Part shown: positions 58,368 through 64,000 of the stretch, in pieces
How positions within the stretch are numbered: the stretch's first letter is position 1
Layout: each line of letters starts with the position of its first letter
Assembly (NCBI RefSeq): GCF_900187365.1
Contig: NZ_FYDG01000001.1
Span: 372,001 to 436,000, forward strand
Reading direction: 5' to 3'
Source: Rhodoblastus acidophilus
Lineage (GTDB): Bacteria > Pseudomonadota > Alphaproteobacteria > Rhizobiales > Beijerinckiaceae
DNA: 64,000 bases
The notes under the pieces: generated by a model
The model's database searches: none
Told to the model about the DNA's origin: nothing
What the model saw: the letters and a program-made list of their open reading frames with translations, nothing else
Translations under genes and position numbers: made by a program

Positions 58368-59195
58368 TCAGGCATTTTTTTCAAGATTTCCTGATTTGTT
58401 TCGTTCAAAAGCGTCGGAACCCATCCGCAAACGAACGCCCGTCCCCAGCGCGTCGAAAGACGCGACGACCTCCGCGCCGGGCGGGGCGATCACGTAGCCG
58501 GTGCAACTGCCGGTGACGATCACCTGACCGGCGCGCGGCGCGTAGCCGCGCGCGAAGGCGGCGGCGAGAAAGCCGCGCACGGGAGGAAGCGCGCCGCCAT
58601 CGAGAGCTTCCGCGCTTCCGACCGCCGCTTCGCGTCCGTCGATTGACAACCGAACCGGCGCGCGGGTGAGCGCGGCGGGATCGCCGAGCGGCGCCCCCGG
58701 GCCAACCACGAGCGCGCCCGCGGCGCCGAAATCCGCGACCAGCCCCAGGCCGCCATAGGCGCCGAGCGAGGAAAAGCGCGCGCCGGGAATCTCGATCGCG
58801 GGATGAACGCTGGCGAACAGCGTCAGGAAATCGGAATCGCTCAAACCCGCATCGTCGGGCCGCGCATCGCGCGCCAGCTTGAAGCCATATTCACATTCGA
58901 CGCCGCGCAACCCCGCCGCCGCGCCCGTCAGCGTCGCGCCATCGGCGAACACGCGCCGTTCGGGAAGCGGACCGAAAAATGGAGAGTCGAGCCGCAAAAC
59001 TTCGCGGCCGGCGCGCGTGGTCGCGCCGAGCTTCCAGGCCGCCACGAGACCGAGCGCGCGGCTCGCCTCCTCGCACACGGCTTCCGCTTCGGCGCGACAG
59101 GAAAAAACCCTGCCGCTCTCGAGAACGACGGGTTCCAAAGTGTCGAAGGACGCCGCGAGGCGCTGCGATAGATTGTTCATCTTAATCTTGAGCAT
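58368..59195 (-). CDS. 2-keto-4-pentenoate hydratase/fumarylacetoacetate hydrolase-like protein
   Basis: The ~275-residue protein resembles MhpD-type hydratases: VAAWKLGATTRAGREVL, SPFFGPLPERRVFADGATL, the metal-ligand stretch RGVECEYGFKLARD (E-x-E), HPAIEIPGARF and GQVIVTGSCTGYV near the C-terminus. Members hydrate or decarboxylate 2-keto acids. It is the first gene of the minus-strand operon, 75 bp before the dehydrogenase, so the two may handle the same keto acid. The ATG at 59195 is preferred (AGG upstream); 59180 is possible, and the frame extends to 59240. Confidence 0.78.
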   Translation of the reverse strand: MLKIKMNNLSQRLAASFDTLEPVVLESGRVFSCRAEAEAVCEEASRALGLVAAWKLGATTRAGREVLRLDSPFFGPLPERRVFADGATLTGAAAGLRGVECEYGFKLARDARPDDAGLSDSDFLTLFASVHPAIEIPGARFSSLGAYGGLGLVADFGAAGALVVGPGAPLGDPAALTRAPVRLSIDGREAAVGSAEALDGGALPPVRGFLAAAFARGYAPRAGQVIVTGSCTGYVIAPPGAEVVASFDALGTGVRLRMGSDAFERNKSGNLEKNA

Positions 59196-59522
59196 CAACC
59201 TGAAGCTGTGCGTTTTATGACACCGCTTCCCTTTGGTCAACGCTCTCGCCTACGTAACGTCCGCCGAGAACTCAACCGTCTGAATTCCCTACAAGCGCGA
59301 CGATAACTTTCTGTTTTATTTAAAAAATTAGTCAAATGCACGCCAAGCGGCCAAGGCCGGCGGCGACACGTCACGGCGGCGCGGCGAACACCGCCGTGCT
59401 GTTTTGGCGCCCCAATTTTTGCCTTGGATACAAGGAGGTTAGGCGCACAAATTCGCGCCGGGAGACCCGCCCTTGAAAATTTTGGGAAAATGGAGGCGGC
59501 GGAACCGCCGCCTCACAACCGA
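59196..59522. other. Intergenic region upstream of the glycan operon and downstream of katG
   Basis: No gene is seen in these 327 bp. The part at 59290-59345 is AT-rich, for example around TTTATTTAAAAAATTAG, and is the natural place for the operon promoter on the minus strand. The katG-side end holds the hairpin terminator listed separately. Confidence 0.5.
59493..59514 (-). terminator. Hairpin terminator of katG
   Basis: A perfect 10-bp stem (GAGGCGGCGG/CCGCCGCCTC) with a 2-nt loop lies 9 bp after the katG stop and is followed on the minus strand by CATTTTCCC, a weak T stretch. Confidence 0.65.
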
Positions 59523-63030
<3,508 letters not shown>

Positions 63031-63034
<4 letters not shown>

Positions 63035-63711
63035 AACGTCGCCAGCACGCCAAACGTCAGGGCGCGGCTGTCCTCCAGCACCAGCTCGGCCTCGCTCAAA
63101 TCGTCCTGGGCGCAATAGGCCGAGCGCACGGCGATCGTCCGCAGCCCCGCCGCCCGGGCGGCGCGCACGCCGTTGCGGGAATCCTCGATGGCGACGCAGG
63201 CTTGCGCCGGAAGATCCAATTGGCTCAGGGCGAGCTGATACACATCGGGCGCCGGCTTTTTCTGCGCCACCATGTCGCCCGCCGCCAGCGCGGAAAACCG
63301 CCCGCGCCAATTCTCGCCCAAGGCCGACGACAGCAGCGCCTCGATATTGGGCAGGCTGGTGGTGGTGGCGATGGCCAGCAGAATCCCCGCCTGCGTCAAG
63401 GCGTCGAGAAGCGACGCCACGCCCGGCCGCAGCAAAATTTCGCCGCTCTCGGCCATGGCGGTGTAGGCGGCGGTCTTGGCCTTGTGCAGCGCTGCGATCT
63501 GCTCCGCCGTCAGCCGGGGGCCGCCCGAGATTTCCAGAAAATGCGCGATGCGCTCCTTGCCGCCGGTCACTTTGAGCAGGCGGCGATACAAATCCTCGTC
63601 CCAACGCCAGTCCAGCCCGGCTTCGGCGAAGGCGCGGTTGAAGGCGATCCGGTGGACCTCCTCGGTTTCGGCCAGGGTTCCATCGACATCGAAAATCACG
63701 GCTTTGATCAT
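63031..63711 (-). CDS. HAD superfamily phosphatase (CbbY/phosphoglycolate phosphatase-like)
   Basis: The 226-residue protein is a HAD hydrolase with a C1 cap: KAVIFDVDGTLAETEEVH (nucleophile Asp), a helical cap (residues ~16-85), IATTTSLPNIEALL (motif II Thr), AQKKPAPDVYQLAL (motif III Lys) and CVAIEDSRNGVRAA (motif IV). TLAETEEVHR is typical of CbbY-type enzymes linked to the Calvin cycle, which act on xylulose-1,5-bisphosphate or phosphoglycolate; the exact substrate is inferred. ATG 63711 is chosen over 63723. It is convergent with the PepSY-like gene. Confidence 0.85.
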
Positions 63712-63791
63712 GGCGCCTCCCACGCCACGATGCGGCAGCGTGAGCCCAAGCGGTAGTTTAAAAGTTTCAAGCGCCCTTCAGAAAATCTGAA

Positions 63792-64000
63792 TTACTGCGA
63801 GGGCGCCCCATCCATCGGAATCACCCCGAAAATCTTGCGCAAAAAACCCGGCGCGATTGCGGACAGCGGATTGACCGACAGCACCGGCGCCCCGGGCCGC
63901 CCGGTGACGCGGAAATTGACGCCGATCAGCCCTTCCTTGTCGCCGCCGCCGAGAATCAGGCCGACCACCGGCAATTGCCCGAAAAGATTGTTGACGCCAT
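63792..64000 (-). CDS. C-terminal end of an AsmA-like protein (runs off the window)
   Basis: The last ~69 codons of a minus-strand gene are present. The segment LPVVGLILGGGDKEGLIGVNF and then RVTGRPGAPVLSVNPLSA and APGFLRKIFGV is the characteristic end of alphaproteobacterial AsmA-like/DUF3971 proteins, large envelope proteins thought to move phospholipid between membranes. The start lies outside the window. Confidence 0.7.
   Translation of the reverse strand, partial: GVNNLFGQLPVVGLILGGGDKEGLIGVNFRVTGRPGAPVLSVNPLSAIAPGFLRKIFGVIPMDGAPSQ

Overview
The window comes from a high-GC, Gram-negative alphaproteobacterium, most likely Hyphomicrobiales and methylotrophic. This rests on a lanthanide-type (XoxF) methanol dehydrogenase, a glnB-glnA pair of alphaproteobacterial layout, GyrA with Ala at the Ser83 position, an Omp25/31-like porin and frequent GTG/TTG starts. 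Placement is inference; there are no rRNA genes and no methane mono-oxygenase genes here.

Layout. 1-6613: a surface-polysaccharide block (rfbA fragment, rfbC, an unknown gene, a 1267-residue two-domain glycosyltransferase, and a divergent GT-D type transferase). 6811-8934: an orphan xoxF plus a small secreted Cys protein. 8939-11499: porin and aidB. 11556-15691: the wreck of an exopolysaccharide operon behind an intact NusG/RfaH-like regulator and an excellent promoter; three successive genes are chimeric or frameshifted. 16103-25363: housekeeping genes (sohB, a hybrid histidine kinase, ubiB, tRNA-Glu, recJ, a GST). 25424-27242: a self-contained cassette of cobalamin riboswitch, 43-residue precursor peptide (CbpA type), radical SAM/SPASM maturase (CbpB type) and strong terminator. 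27392-34362: gyrA, cysK, sseA, glnB, glnA. 34444-40321: a HAD phosphatase/ATPase fusion, a small protein and a TPR-repeat glycosyltransferase built from 204-bp DNA repeats. 40369-59195: a second, larger polysaccharide island. 59523-64000: katG, an XdhC-like protein, a PepSY-like protein, a HAD hydrolase and the end of an AsmA-like gene.

How the genes work together. The second island has a minus-strand operon with repeated ATGA stop/start overlaps: 2-keto-acid hydratase-like protein, 2-hydroxyacid dehydrogenase, CMP-sugar synthetase, sulfotransferase-like protein, unknown protein, a GT4-DUF115 fusion, a giant double GT4 protein, a GmhA-like SIS isomerase and a hexapeptide acyltransferase. This suggests assembly of a surface glycan containing a CMP-activated acidic sugar, possibly sulfated and acylated. 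Facing it on the plus strand are an IMPase, a Gfo/Idh/MocA oxidoreductase, a secreted GH26 glycanase and a radical SAM protein; the last two and the acyltransferase are clearly AT-richer than their surroundings and look imported.

The best candidate for a poorly understood system is the B12-riboswitch/CbpA/CbpB cassette: a ribosomally made, radical-SAM-modified peptide whose transcript is under cobalamin control, with no exporter or immunity gene beside it. Second-tier candidates are the giant glycosyltransferases with repeated beta domains of unknown type, the HAD-ATPase fusion and the reversed-order SPASM/radical SAM protein.
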